Shown in pieces: positions 34,875 through 42,421 of a DNA stretch of 64,000 bases; within the stretch, counting starts at the first letter, position 1; each line of letters begins with the position of its first letter. This stretch comes from Azospirillum sp. B510. GTDB lineage: Bacteria; Pseudomonadota; Alphaproteobacteria; Azospirillales; Azospirillaceae. The stretch spans positions 552,001 to 616,000 of the forward strand of contig NC_013857.1 of NCBI RefSeq assembly GCF_000010725.1. Reading direction: 5' to 3'. The position numbers were made by a program, and so were the translations under genes. Under the pieces are notes generated by a model. The model worked only from the letters and a program-made list of their open reading frames with translations. It was not told the DNA's origin and made no database searches.

Positions 34875-35666
34875 TCAGGAGGCACCATCCTCCACAGCAC
34901 TGGTCACCACCGGCCCGACGAAGGCATAGCCGACGCCATGCACCGCCTGGACCGGCAGGGCGCAGCCGCTGCGCTCCTCCACCTTGATGCGCAGGCGGCG
35001 GACCAGCGAATCGATGGAGCGGCTGTAGGGATCCCAATCGCGGCCGGTCAGCGCCACGGAAATGTCCTGGCGGCTCACCGGCTCACCTGGGGCGGTGACC
35101 AGAAGGGACAGGAACTTGTACTCCGTCGCGGTCAACGGAACGGCACCGCCGGTCGGCGGCTGGATGCGCCATTCGATGTCATCGAACACCCAGGCCTTGC
35201 GTGCATCCGGTGACAGGGCCACGGGCACGGCAACGGCGCCCACCACCGCGAAGGACGGTTCCGCGGTCACCTGCGGGCCGGCACCCTTCTGCATCCGGCG
35301 CACCAGCGCCTTGATCTGGGCCTCCACTTCGCGGAAATCGACCGGCTTGACCAAATAGACGTCGGCTCCCAGTTCCAGCCCGATGACGCGGTCGATCAGA
35401 CCGGATCGCGCCGTCAGCATGATGATGGCGGCGGGCGAACGGGCTCGGACGCGGCGGGCGACCGAAAAGCCGTCCTCGTCCGGCAGGTTGATGTCGAGCA
35501 CGATGACGTCCGCCTGGCATTCCTCCAGCAGCCGATCCAGCTCCGCACCGCGCGACGCTCCTCGCACGTCGAATCCACATCGGTCGAGATACTCGACAAG
35601 ATCGTCACGAAGATCGGATTCGTCTTCGACCACAATGACCCGGGCCACGACGTCCCACGCCCCCAT
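34875..35666 (-). CDS. OmpR/PhoB-family response regulator
   Basis: A 263-residue DNA-binding response regulator. The receiver domain (~8-120) has acidic pair ED (VVEDESD), phospho-acceptor Asp in VIVLDINLPDEDGF, Thr in MLTARSG and Lys in VYLVKPVDF. The C-terminal winged helix (~160-250) reads LTATEYKFLSLLVTAPGEPV and SIDSLVRRLRIKVEERSG, typical of OmpR. No histidine kinase is adjacent on this strand, so it is an orphan; the soluble kinase at 39848 is 4 kb away and is only a speculative partner. ATG 35666 and an in-frame GTG eight codons later (closer to the conserved start) are both possible. Confidence 0.88.
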   Translation of the reverse strand: MGAWDVVARVIVVEDESDLRDDLVEYLDRCGFDVRGASRGAELDRLLEECQADVIVLDINLPDEDGFSVARRVRARSPAAIIMLTARSGLIDRVIGLELGADVYLVKPVDFREVEAQIKALVRRMQKGAGPQVTAEPSFAVVGAVAVPVALSPDARKAWVFDDIEWRIQPPTGGAVPLTATEYKFLSLLVTAPGEPVSRQDISVALTGRDWDPYSRSIDSLVRRLRIKVEERSGCALPVQAVHGVGYAFVGPVVTSAVEDGAS

Positions 35667-35783
35667 TCACATTTGTATGAGGTTATCTTAAACACCGGAA
35701 TGGGTTACGCAATCCTTATAAGATGACAGGCCGCCCCCTGTCCGCGCGACGCGCTGATCCGTCCACGCGATTTTTGCGGCCGC

Positions 35784-36686
35784 TCATTTTTGCGGCAGAT
35801 AGCGATCACCGACCGTCGCCGCGTATCGGGCGACCCATTCGCGGTCGATGGCGTCGATTCGCCCCTTCGCCTTCAGCTGCGCAAAGCAGCGGTCGAAGTC
35901 GGCGCGCAGCGACTCGTCACGGAACACCACGCTGTAGGGCGTGGGCGGAAAGATGGCGGTGAACAGCACGGGCTGGGCCGGATCGAAGGGCAGGCCACCG
36001 GGCGACTTCGCCTTTTCCTGGAGCTGGCGGTTGTATTCGGCGAAGATCAGGCCGTCGGCCAGAACCGCGTCCACCCGGCCGGCGAACAGCAGGTTGGAAT
36101 GCACCATCTGGTCGGCGCGCTCGCGGAAATCACCGAAGCTCGGGATCGCTTCCCGCAGGCCGGGCAGCACGTCCGGCGCGCCGGTGAAGGTGATGACGCG
36201 CTTGCCCGCCAGATCGGCCAGCGACCGTACCACCAGACCGCTGCTCTTCAGAACCGACGCCCCGTTCTGGTAGGTGATGTAGGGAACGGACCGCGCACCC
36301 GGCATCTCCATGTTGGCCGGAACCGTGGAAACGGCATCGACCTCGGGCGCGCCCGCTTGGCCACCGCCCTGGGCGCTGTCGCGGAAATCATTCCAGTGGC
36401 GTCCGACGGGAACAACCTTGAAACGCGCCTCATGACCGCAGACCGCCAGCGTCTCGGCGATGATCGAGGCTTCGCGCCCGGTGCCGTTGACGGTCATCAT
36501 CGGCGGCAGTTCCGGGGCCAGCACCGTCACCGGACGCGCGGCGGCGGGCGACGCCATCGCAACCAGGACCATCGTCACCCGAGCGGCCGCCGCGGGGACA
36601 GGGACAGGGGCAATCCGGATCATGGCGGCAAGGTAGCTAGAAACGCCTCCCCAGGCACCGAATGCACGTTTAATGAACGTCATCAT
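35784..36686 (-). CDS. Periplasmic solute-binding protein, amino-acid type (SBP_bac_3)
   Basis: A protein of about 300 residues with the type II periplasmic binding fold of family 3 (polar amino-acid or small-signal binding). The hydrophobic stretch VTMVLVAMASPAAARP is a probable signal peptide end. Mature features include TVLAPELPPMMTVNGTGREA, SLADLAGKRVITFTGAPDVL, AGRVDAVLADGLIFAEYNRQ and the C-terminal AQLKAKGRIDAIDREWVARY. There are no permease or ATPase genes nearby, so it may act as an orphan sensor rather than a transporter part. Start at 36686 (GGAG 5 bases upstream) gives a long n-region; ATG 36623 is an alternative. It is divergent from the sia operon. Confidence 0.75.
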   Translation of the reverse strand: MMTFIKRAFGAWGGVSSYLAAMIRIAPVPVPAAAARVTMVLVAMASPAAARPVTVLAPELPPMMTVNGTGREASIIAETLAVCGHEARFKVVPVGRHWNDFRDSAQGGGQAGAPEVDAVSTVPANMEMPGARSVPYITYQNGASVLKSSGLVVRSLADLAGKRVITFTGAPDVLPGLREAIPSFGDFRERADQMVHSNLLFAGRVDAVLADGLIFAEYNRQLQEKAKSPGGLPFDPAQPVLFTAIFPPTPYSVVFRDESLRADFDRCFAQLKAKGRIDAIDREWVARYAATVGDRYLPQK

Positions 36687-37144
36687 TCGCACTCCGCGAC
36701 AGAGAGTCCCAACCAGTGGTTTTACTATAGGAGAGCTGTGCTGGAGAGTAACATGGGTGCTGGCACGCCCGTCCATCAAAAATCCGCGTTCAGGAAGTGC
36801 TTCCGCAATCGACGCACCGCGCCTGTCACAGTTCGTCGCAATTGGACGGGATTGGTCGCCGACCGTCTCCGGTCGCAGCCTTTTTCCATATTCATGCTGG
36901 CAACAAACCAGTCCTTTGCCGAATATTATTTCAGGACTGACAGATGTGCTTGTGCTATGGATAGTCTCATACCCGCTGCGCGCCATATGCTTCGGCCGGT
37001 CCGAATGACCGTCGGAGTTTTGCACGCTGGGGTGGATTTACCGATGGATGCGGGACTACGGTGGGCCCGGACGGCCGGACCGGGACAGCCATGAGACCCG
37101 CTTTGAACGCAAGACGCCCGATCGCCCGGGTCAGGAGGATGTGG
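36687..37144. other. Divergent intergenic region upstream of the sia operon
   Basis: About 458 bases with no convincing gene. It should contain the promoters of the solute-binding protein and of siaA. A modest inverted repeat, CAGTCCT (36909-36915) / AGGACTG (36933-36939), flanks an AT-rich core and could be a binding site or small hairpin. Confidence 0.45.
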
Positions 37145-38824
37145 ATGAGCGTCACTGGATGGGACGACACCGAATCCTACACGCTTCGCGGTGCCGGCCC
37201 TCGTGGAACGGGCGGCGACGTCCATTCCGGCGGCTCGTCACTGCTGACCCGCGTCATCCTGATGATCGTCGGCTGCACGCTGATGGTCGGAGTGATCGCC
37301 ATTGGCGTGTCATCCGTCCTGGTCGGCCGGCAGCAACGCGACGCGCTGACCCACCGCGCCACGCTGGTCGGCACGCTGCAGGCCTCCGCCATGGGCCAGG
37401 CGGTATGGGAATTCGACACCCGCGCGGTGGAGGCGATGATCCGCGGCCTGATGGCCGAGGATCCGGCGGTGCGCAGCGTCAAGGTCTGGGCGGCGTCCGG
37501 CGGCCGCGGCGGCCATGGCGAACCGCTGGTGGCGCTGGACCGCCCGGCCGGCCGGGCCGAACTGGCGACGGTGGAGCGGCAGATCGCCATGTCCGACAGC
37601 AATGGCGAGCGCACGCTGGTCGGCCTGCTGCGCCTGACCTATTCGCTGGAGGAGGCGGAAAGCGCCACGATGACGGCGCTGGCCCCGATGGCCGGTCTGG
37701 TCTTCTTCTCGCTGCTCGCCGTGATCGGCATGATCAGCCTGCTGCTGAACCGGCTGGTTCTGGCGCCGCTGGCCCGGCTCACCCGCTCCGCCGGCGCCAT
37801 CGCAGCCGGAGACTACCGCGTTCGCCTGCGCAACAGCCGCGCCGACGAGATCGGCCAGCTGACCGTCGCCTTCAACCACATGGCCGAGACCGTACACGGC
37901 TATACCGAGCGGCTGGAACAGCGCGTCGCCGAACGGACGGAGGAGCTGCGCCACTCCAACGAGCAGCTCGCGGTCGTCAACCGTCAGGTGATGGACAGCA
38001 TCCAATATGCCAGCCTTCTGCAGTCGGCGATCCTGCCCGACGAACGGGAGATGGCCCGCCATCTCGACGGGCTGTGCGTGCTGTGGCGGCCACGCGACGT
38101 GGTGGGCGGCGATTTCCACATCTTCCGTGAACTGGAGGGCGGCCGCTTCCTGATCGGCGTCGCCGACTGTTCCGGCCATGGCGTGCCGGGCGCCTTCATG
38201 ACGATGACGGTGTCCGCCATTCTGGACCATGTGCTGTCGGAGATTCCCGACAGCGACCCGGCGGCGATCCTGGGCGGGCTCAACCGGATGGTGCGCGCCG
38301 CACTCGCCCGCGGGCGAGACAACCCGCGCTTCGACAATGGCCTGGACATCGGGCTGTGCCTGGTGCGGCCGGACCAGGGTGACCTGCTGTTCGCCGGCGG
38401 CCGGATCGGGCTTCACATCGTCGATCCCGACACCGGCGCGGACGATGGTCAGCGTGTCCATGAGGAGATCCGGGAAATCAAGGGTGACCCGCAGAGCCTG
38501 GGCTATCGCCGCTCCGACATCGGCCACCGCTTCACCACCCATCGGGTGGATCTGGTGCCGGGCCGCAGCTTCTACCTGACCACGGACGGCTTCCTCGATC
38601 AGGCCGGAGGTGCGCGTGGCTTCGGCTTCGGCAACCGCCGCTTCGGCGCCATGCTGCTCGAACAGAACGCCCGTCCGATGGCCGAGCGCCGGGCCGCCTT
38701 CGCCCAAGCGCTGGCCGATCATCAGGGTGACCGGGCCCAACGCGACGACATCACCCTGGTCGGCTTCGCCGTTTCCCCGGCCGCCCCCGCGGTGTCCCCC
38801 GATATCGGCCCGATACCGGCATGA
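37145..38824 (+). CDS. siaA: SiaA-type membrane PP2C phosphatase with HAMP domain
   Basis: A 559-residue inner-membrane Ser/Thr phosphatase. Helices at ~34-60 and ~180-202 enclose a ~120-residue periplasmic sensor; a HAMP domain (~203-255), a coiled coil (~256-285) and a SpoIIE/PP2C domain (~285-545) follow. Metal-binding acids are visible in DVVGGDFH, VADCSGHGVPGAF, LTTDGFLDQ and RDDITLVGF. In Pseudomonas aeruginosa SiaA dephosphorylates SiaC to switch on the cyclase SiaD; the same gene order follows here. The start ATG 37145 has AGGAGG at 37133-37138; upstream in-frame ATGs have no such site. It is the first gene of a five-gene operon. The signal sensed is unknown. Confidence 0.9.
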   Translation: MSVTGWDDTESYTLRGAGPRGTGGDVHSGGSSLLTRVILMIVGCTLMVGVIAIGVSSVLVGRQQRDALTHRATLVGTLQASAMGQAVWEFDTRAVEAMIRGLMAEDPAVRSVKVWAASGGRGGHGEPLVALDRPAGRAELATVERQIAMSDSNGERTLVGLLRLTYSLEEAESATMTALAPMAGLVFFSLLAVIGMISLLLNRLVLAPLARLTRSAGAIAAGDYRVRLRNSRADEIGQLTVAFNHMAETVHGYTERLEQRVAERTEELRHSNEQLAVVNRQVMDSIQYASLLQSAILPDEREMARHLDGLCVLWRPRDVVGGDFHIFRELEGGRFLIGVADCSGHGVPGAFMTMTVSAILDHVLSEIPDSDPAAILGGLNRMVRAALARGRDNPRFDNGLDIGLCLVRPDQGDLLFAGGRIGLHIVDPDTGADDGQRVHEEIREIKGDPQSLGYRRSDIGHRFTTHRVDLVPGRSFYLTTDGFLDQAGGARGFGFGNRRFGAMLLEQNARPMAERRAAFAQALADHQGDRAQRDDITLVGFAVSPAAPAVSPDIGPIPA

Positions 38825-38886
38825 CATGACCGCCGGCTCATCTTCATCACACCCCATCCACCCGTAAGGCAGGTCGTCAAGGTACG

Positions 38887-39432
38887 ATGAAAGGCAACGA
38901 ACTCTTCAACCTACAGGAACTGCTGTCGCGGCAAAAGCTGCTGATCTGCTTCAGTGGCCCCTTCAGCCACAGCGTCATCGAGGAGCTGGGCAAGGCGGTC
39001 CGCAACCATCTGGAAAATGAGCGGATCGAGAAGTCGGCGATCATGGACGTCTTCTCCGTCTATGTGGAGCAGGCCCAGAATGTCCGGAACTACACCGCAT
39101 CGCGGGAGGCGCTGGGCCGGCCGATCCCGGCCAACAGCGGCATCGTGGTGATCGGCAAGGAGGACGACCATTATGTCGTGAGTTCCGGCAATCTGGTCGA
39201 GGCGGACGATGTCCCCGGCCTGTCGGCGATGCTGGAGAAATTGCGCGGACTGGACAAGGCCGGCCTGAAGGCCGCCTACAAGGAGCAGTCCCGCAAACCC
39301 CGCGAGTCCGGTGCCAGCGGCGCCGGCCTGGGGCTGATCGACATGGCGCGCAAGGCCTCGCGGCCGTTGGAATATTCGGTGCGCGCGGTGGACGATGCCT
39401 ATTTCTTCTTCAGCCTTGAAGTGCAGCTATAA
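38887..39432 (+). CDS. siaB: SiaB-type protein kinase (DUF6272)
   Basis: A 181-residue soluble GHKL-like kinase matching SiaB of P. aeruginosa, which phosphorylates SiaC on a threonine and so opposes SiaA. EQAQNVRNYTASRE (~residues 58-71) resembles the ATP-binding N box of anti-sigma-factor-type kinases, and GASGAGLGLIDMARKASRPL (~138-157) the G2 box. It starts 62 bases after siaA and ends 20 bases before siaC. Assignment rests on gene order plus these motifs. Confidence 0.85.
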   Translation: MKGNELFNLQELLSRQKLLICFSGPFSHSVIEELGKAVRNHLENERIEKSAIMDVFSVYVEQAQNVRNYTASREALGRPIPANSGIVVIGKEDDHYVVSSGNLVEADDVPGLSAMLEKLRGLDKAGLKAAYKEQSRKPRESGASGAGLGLIDMARKASRPLEYSVRAVDDAYFFFSLEVQL

Positions 39433-39452
39433 GAATTCACGGAACACGCATA

Positions 39453-39827
39453 ATGGACAGCTTGCGGATCGAGGCAACCTCCTGCTCGCCCCTGATCGAT
39501 TTCGATCCAGAGGCCGGACTCCTGCGCATCGAAGGGGAGTCCTATCCGGAAAATTCCTTCGACTTCTATGCGCCGGTGTTCAACTGGCTGGAAGAATACC
39601 TGATGACACCTGCGCCGACGGTGGTGCTGGACATCGGGCTGAGCTACCTCAACACCAGCAGCATCAAATGCATGATCGACGTGCTGGAGATGCTGGATGG
39701 CGCCCACCAGAAGGGACAGGCGGTTTCGGTGCGCTGGCATTACGACAGCGACAATGACCGCGCGCTCGACATGGCGGAGGAATTCGCCGAGGACGTCTCT
39801 CTGCCTTTCGAAATTCTGGCGCATTGA
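39453..39827 (+). CDS. siaC: SiaC-type phospho-switch protein (DUF1987)
   Basis: A 124-residue protein with a STAS-like fold family signature (DUF1987): SPLIDFDPEAGLLRIEGESY, PENSFDFYAPVFNWLEEYL and VVLDIGLSYLNTSSIKCM. Thr68 in LNTSS falls at the same residue number as the SiaC threonine phosphorylated by SiaB in P. aeruginosa, as I recall it. Unphosphorylated SiaC binds the N-terminal stalk of SiaD and activates c-di-GMP synthesis. In this operon the downstream histidine kinase has the same kind of stalk, so SiaC may have two clients. Confidence 0.9.
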   Translation: MDSLRIEATSCSPLIDFDPEAGLLRIEGESYPENSFDFYAPVFNWLEEYLMTPAPTVVLDIGLSYLNTSSIKCMIDVLEMLDGAHQKGQAVSVRWHYDSDNDRALDMAEEFAEDVSLPFEILAH

Positions 39828-39847
39828 TGGCGCGCTGAGCATCCGGG

Positions 39848-40774
39848 ATGACGATGCGGTCGCAGGAACAGGAGCTTCGCCAATGGGTTCAGCGGCTGGC
39901 CGAGGATCCGGCCAATGCCGACAATCCACTGCTGGCGGAATTCCAGAAACTGGCGGACCGGCATGCCAAGCTTTTGCGCCAATTCCGCAAGATCGCCAAG
40001 ATCAGCGACCGCTTGCAGACCGAGACCAAGGACATGGCGCGCCAACAACGTCAGTTCGTGCTGATGGTCAGTCACGAGTTCCGTACACCCCTGGCGATTA
40101 TTGACAGCGCGTCGCAACTCCTGGAGATGGAGCCGAAGCTGCCGGTCTCGGCGATGCCGCGGGTGGCCAAGATCCGCAACGCGGTCCAACGGACGCTGCA
40201 TCTGATCGAACGCGGTCTGGCCGACGACCGGCTGGGCACCGCGGCGGCGCGGCCGATGGCCTTCGACCTTGCGGCGATGCTGACCGGACTGGTTGCCGAA
40301 CTGCGGGGGACCACCGGCAACCATCGCTTCGAACAGCATGGCTTCGATCGGCCGTTGCCGATCCCGGGCGACTGCGATCTTTTGGCCGTGGTCTTTTCCA
40401 ACCTGCTGGAAAACGCCATCAAATACTCGCCGAACGGGGGAACGATCCGCCTTGATCTCTCCAGCGGTGACGGTCAGGTGACGGTGCGGATCGCGGACCA
40501 GGGAATCGGTGTCAATGCGGCCGACGCGACACGGCTGTTCGAAAAGTATTTCCGGGCGTCCAACGCCGCCGGAACGACGGGTGCCGGGCTCGGTCTCCAT
40601 CTAGCCCGCGGCATCGTGGATACCCATGGCGGCAGCATTTCGGTGGTGAGCGAGCCGGGCCGGGGATCGGCCTTCACCGTGCGGCTTCCAGCCGCGCAGG
40701 CGACGGACCCGGCCGCCGCCCCGGCCGCCACATCGACGGTCGCGGCCGGGGTGGTGACGGAGACGTCGTCATGA
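39848..40774 (+). CDS. Soluble histidine kinase with a SiaD-like N-terminal stalk
   Basis: A 308-residue cytoplasmic kinase placed between siaC and siaD. Residues ~6-70 (QEQELRQWVQRLAEDPANAD...KIAKISDRLQTETKDMAR) closely match the start of SiaD (QEQKLQDWLARLGENEEYAS...KIAKISDRMQTDTRQMAR). HisKA follows with His76 in MVSHEFRTPLAIIDSASQ, then HATPase_c: N box FSNLLENAIKYSP, G1 IADQGIGV, F box LFEKYF, G2 GAGLGLHLARG. No membrane helix or separate sensor is seen, so the stalk is the only visible input. The cognate response regulator is not adjacent. The last ~35 residues are Ala/Thr-rich. The stop overlaps a possible siaD start (ATGA at 40771). An ATG at 39854 is an alternative start. Confidence 0.9.
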   Translation: MTMRSQEQELRQWVQRLAEDPANADNPLLAEFQKLADRHAKLLRQFRKIAKISDRLQTETKDMARQQRQFVLMVSHEFRTPLAIIDSASQLLEMEPKLPVSAMPRVAKIRNAVQRTLHLIERGLADDRLGTAAARPMAFDLAAMLTGLVAELRGTTGNHRFEQHGFDRPLPIPGDCDLLAVVFSNLLENAIKYSPNGGTIRLDLSSGDGQVTVRIADQGIGVNAADATRLFEKYFRASNAAGTTGAGLGLHLARGIVDTHGGSISVVSEPGRGSAFTVRLPAAQATDPAAAPAATSTVAAGVVTETSS

Positions 40775-40866
40775 CCGGCGCCGAAGGCACGGGCGACGGT
40801 CGATCGACTGGCACGACGATGACGGGCTTGCCCAGGCGCTGGGCCTTGCGGCGGGGAACGGTGGGC

Positions 40867-41559
40867 ATGATGCTCCAGGAACAAAAACTTCAGGACTGGC
40901 TCGCCCGGCTTGGCGAGAATGAGGAGTATGCCTCTCATCCGCTGATGAGTGAGTTCCGCGCGCTCGCCGACGAGCATATGAAGCTGATGCGGCAGTTGAC
41001 CAAGATCGCCAAGATCAGCGACCGCATGCAGACCGATACCCGCCAGATGGCGCGCGCGCTGCATACCGCCTCGCAGACCGATCCGCTGACCGACCTGCCC
41101 AACCGCCGTCAAATGATCGAGCGGCTGGAAGCGGAACTGTGCCGCGTCGGACGCAGCGGCGGCAGCTTCGCGCTCATCATGGTGGACATCGACCATTTCA
41201 AGGAGGTGAACGACGCCTTCGGTCACGCCGCTGGCGACCATGTTCTGGTCGAGACCGCCTGCCTTCTGCGGCGGAACCTGCGTACGCACGATCTATGCGC
41301 CCGCTGGGGCGGTGAGGAGTTCCTGATCCTGCTGCCGGATGCCAAACAGTTTCAAGCCGAAGCGGTGGCCGAGAAGCTGCGGGAGCTCGTCGCCAACACC
41401 GCCATCGAACACCAGGGTCACGGCATCGCCATCACGCTGAGCCTCGGCGTCGCCGCCTACCAGCCGGGGGGGACGGCCGACGCCTGCATCCAGGCGGCCG
41501 ACGACGCCCTGTACGTCGCCAAACGCAACGGCCGCAACCGGTGGTCCGCCGCGGCCTGA
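40867..41559 (+). CDS. siaD: SiaD-type diguanylate cyclase
   Basis: A 230-residue soluble GGDEF enzyme making c-di-GMP from two GTP. The stalk (~residues 1-65) is shared with the preceding kinase and corresponds to the SiaC-binding segment of Pseudomonas SiaD. The catalytic domain has TDPLTDLPNRRQM, VDIDHFKEVNDAFGHAAGD, active-site GGEEF at 148-152 and an intact RxxD inhibitory site (139-142), so product feedback is expected. The ATG at 40867 aligns with the kinase N-terminus; an upstream ATG at 40771 overlapping the kinase stop would add 32 residues rich in Gly/Arg/Thr. It is the last gene of the operon, 37 bases from convergent xdhC. Confidence 0.92.
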   Translation: MMLQEQKLQDWLARLGENEEYASHPLMSEFRALADEHMKLMRQLTKIAKISDRMQTDTRQMARALHTASQTDPLTDLPNRRQMIERLEAELCRVGRSGGSFALIMVDIDHFKEVNDAFGHAAGDHVLVETACLLRRNLRTHDLCARWGGEEFLILLPDAKQFQAEAVAEKLRELVANTAIEHQGHGIAITLSLGVAAYQPGGTADACIQAADDALYVAKRNGRNRWSAAA

Positions 41560-41596
41560 TGCCTGGACCGTAAGGTGACCGGATGCTTCGATGGGC

Positions 41597-42421
41597 TCAA
41601 CCGGTTCTCCGCGCCGCTCCGGCGAACGCCACCAGCAGTTCCGCCACCGCCAGGGCGGCGATCACCTCCGGCCGCTTGTCGCCGGTGAGCGCGGCGCCGA
41701 TCGGGCAGGTCAGCCGATCCAGCGCGGCCGCGTCACGGCCACGCGCCCGGAACCAGCGCTCGAACTTGGCCCGCTTGGTCGCCGAGCCGATCATGCCGAC
41801 ATAGGCGGCGTCACCACGGCGCAACGCCGCCTCGGTGATTTCGAAATCGAGCGCGTGGCTGTGGGTCAGCACCAGATAGCCGGACCCGGCCGGCGCCGCC
41901 GCCAGCGGGTCGAGCGGGTTATCGGTCAGAAGGCGCTCCACCCCCGCCGGGATCCTATCGGGAAACTCCTGGATCCGTCCGTCGATCCACAGCACGCGCA
42001 GCGGCAGCGGAGCGAAGGCGGTCGCCATGGCCCGCCCGACATGCCCGGCCCCGAACAGCAGCAAGGTGGGACGCGCCGCCATCGCCCGCCGCTCACTCTC
42101 CCGCAGACCGGCAAGCGTGCGGTCATCGGCACGCTCCAGCCGCAGCACGACATGCCCGCCGCAGCATTGCCCGGTCGCCGGCCCCAGGGCGAGGTCGAGC
42201 GTCGCGGTGGCCGGTCCATCCTCCAGCATCCGCCGAGCGGCGGCGATGGCGGTCCATTCAAGCCGGCCGCCACCGACGGTGCCGGCGCAGCTCTCCCACC
42301 CCACCAGCATGCCGGCCCCCTCCTCGCGCGGGGTAGAGCCGCGCGCCTCGGCGACGGTGACCAGCACGGCGGGGGCACCCCGCGACAGCCAGTCGGAGAG
42401 CAGGACGGAGAGGGCCGTCAT
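41597..42421 (-). CDS. xdhC: XdhC-type molybdenum cofactor insertion factor
   Basis: A 274-residue maturation factor that binds molybdenum cofactor, protects it during sulfuration and delivers it to XdhB. Family marks are LVTVAEARGSTPREEGAGML near the N-terminus, GTVGGGRLEW, and the Rossmann-type half: LLLFGAGHVGRAMATAFAPL, VLTHSHALDFEITEAALRRG, YVGMIGSATKRAKFERWFR. The ATG at 42421 overlaps, as ATGA, the TGA that would end xdhB in its normal frame (42418-42420), a classic translational-coupling arrangement. In the sequence as given, an extra base in xdhB makes the two genes one frame. Converges on siaD. Confidence 0.9.
   Translation of the reverse strand: MTALSVLLSDWLSRGAPAVLVTVAEARGSTPREEGAGMLVGWESCAGTVGGGRLEWTAIAAARRMLEDGPATATLDLALGPATGQCCGGHVVLRLERADDRTLAGLRESERRAMAARPTLLLFGAGHVGRAMATAFAPLPLRVLWIDGRIQEFPDRIPAGVERLLTDNPLDPLAAAPAGSGYLVLTHSHALDFEITEAALRRGDAAYVGMIGSATKRAKFERWFRARGRDAAALDRLTCPIGAALTGDKRPEVIAALAVAELLVAFAGAARRTG

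Noticed and set aside
31811..34987. Plus-strand 1,058-codon frame opposite polA
   Set aside because: Mirror of the polA codons; every polymerase motif is on the minus strand.
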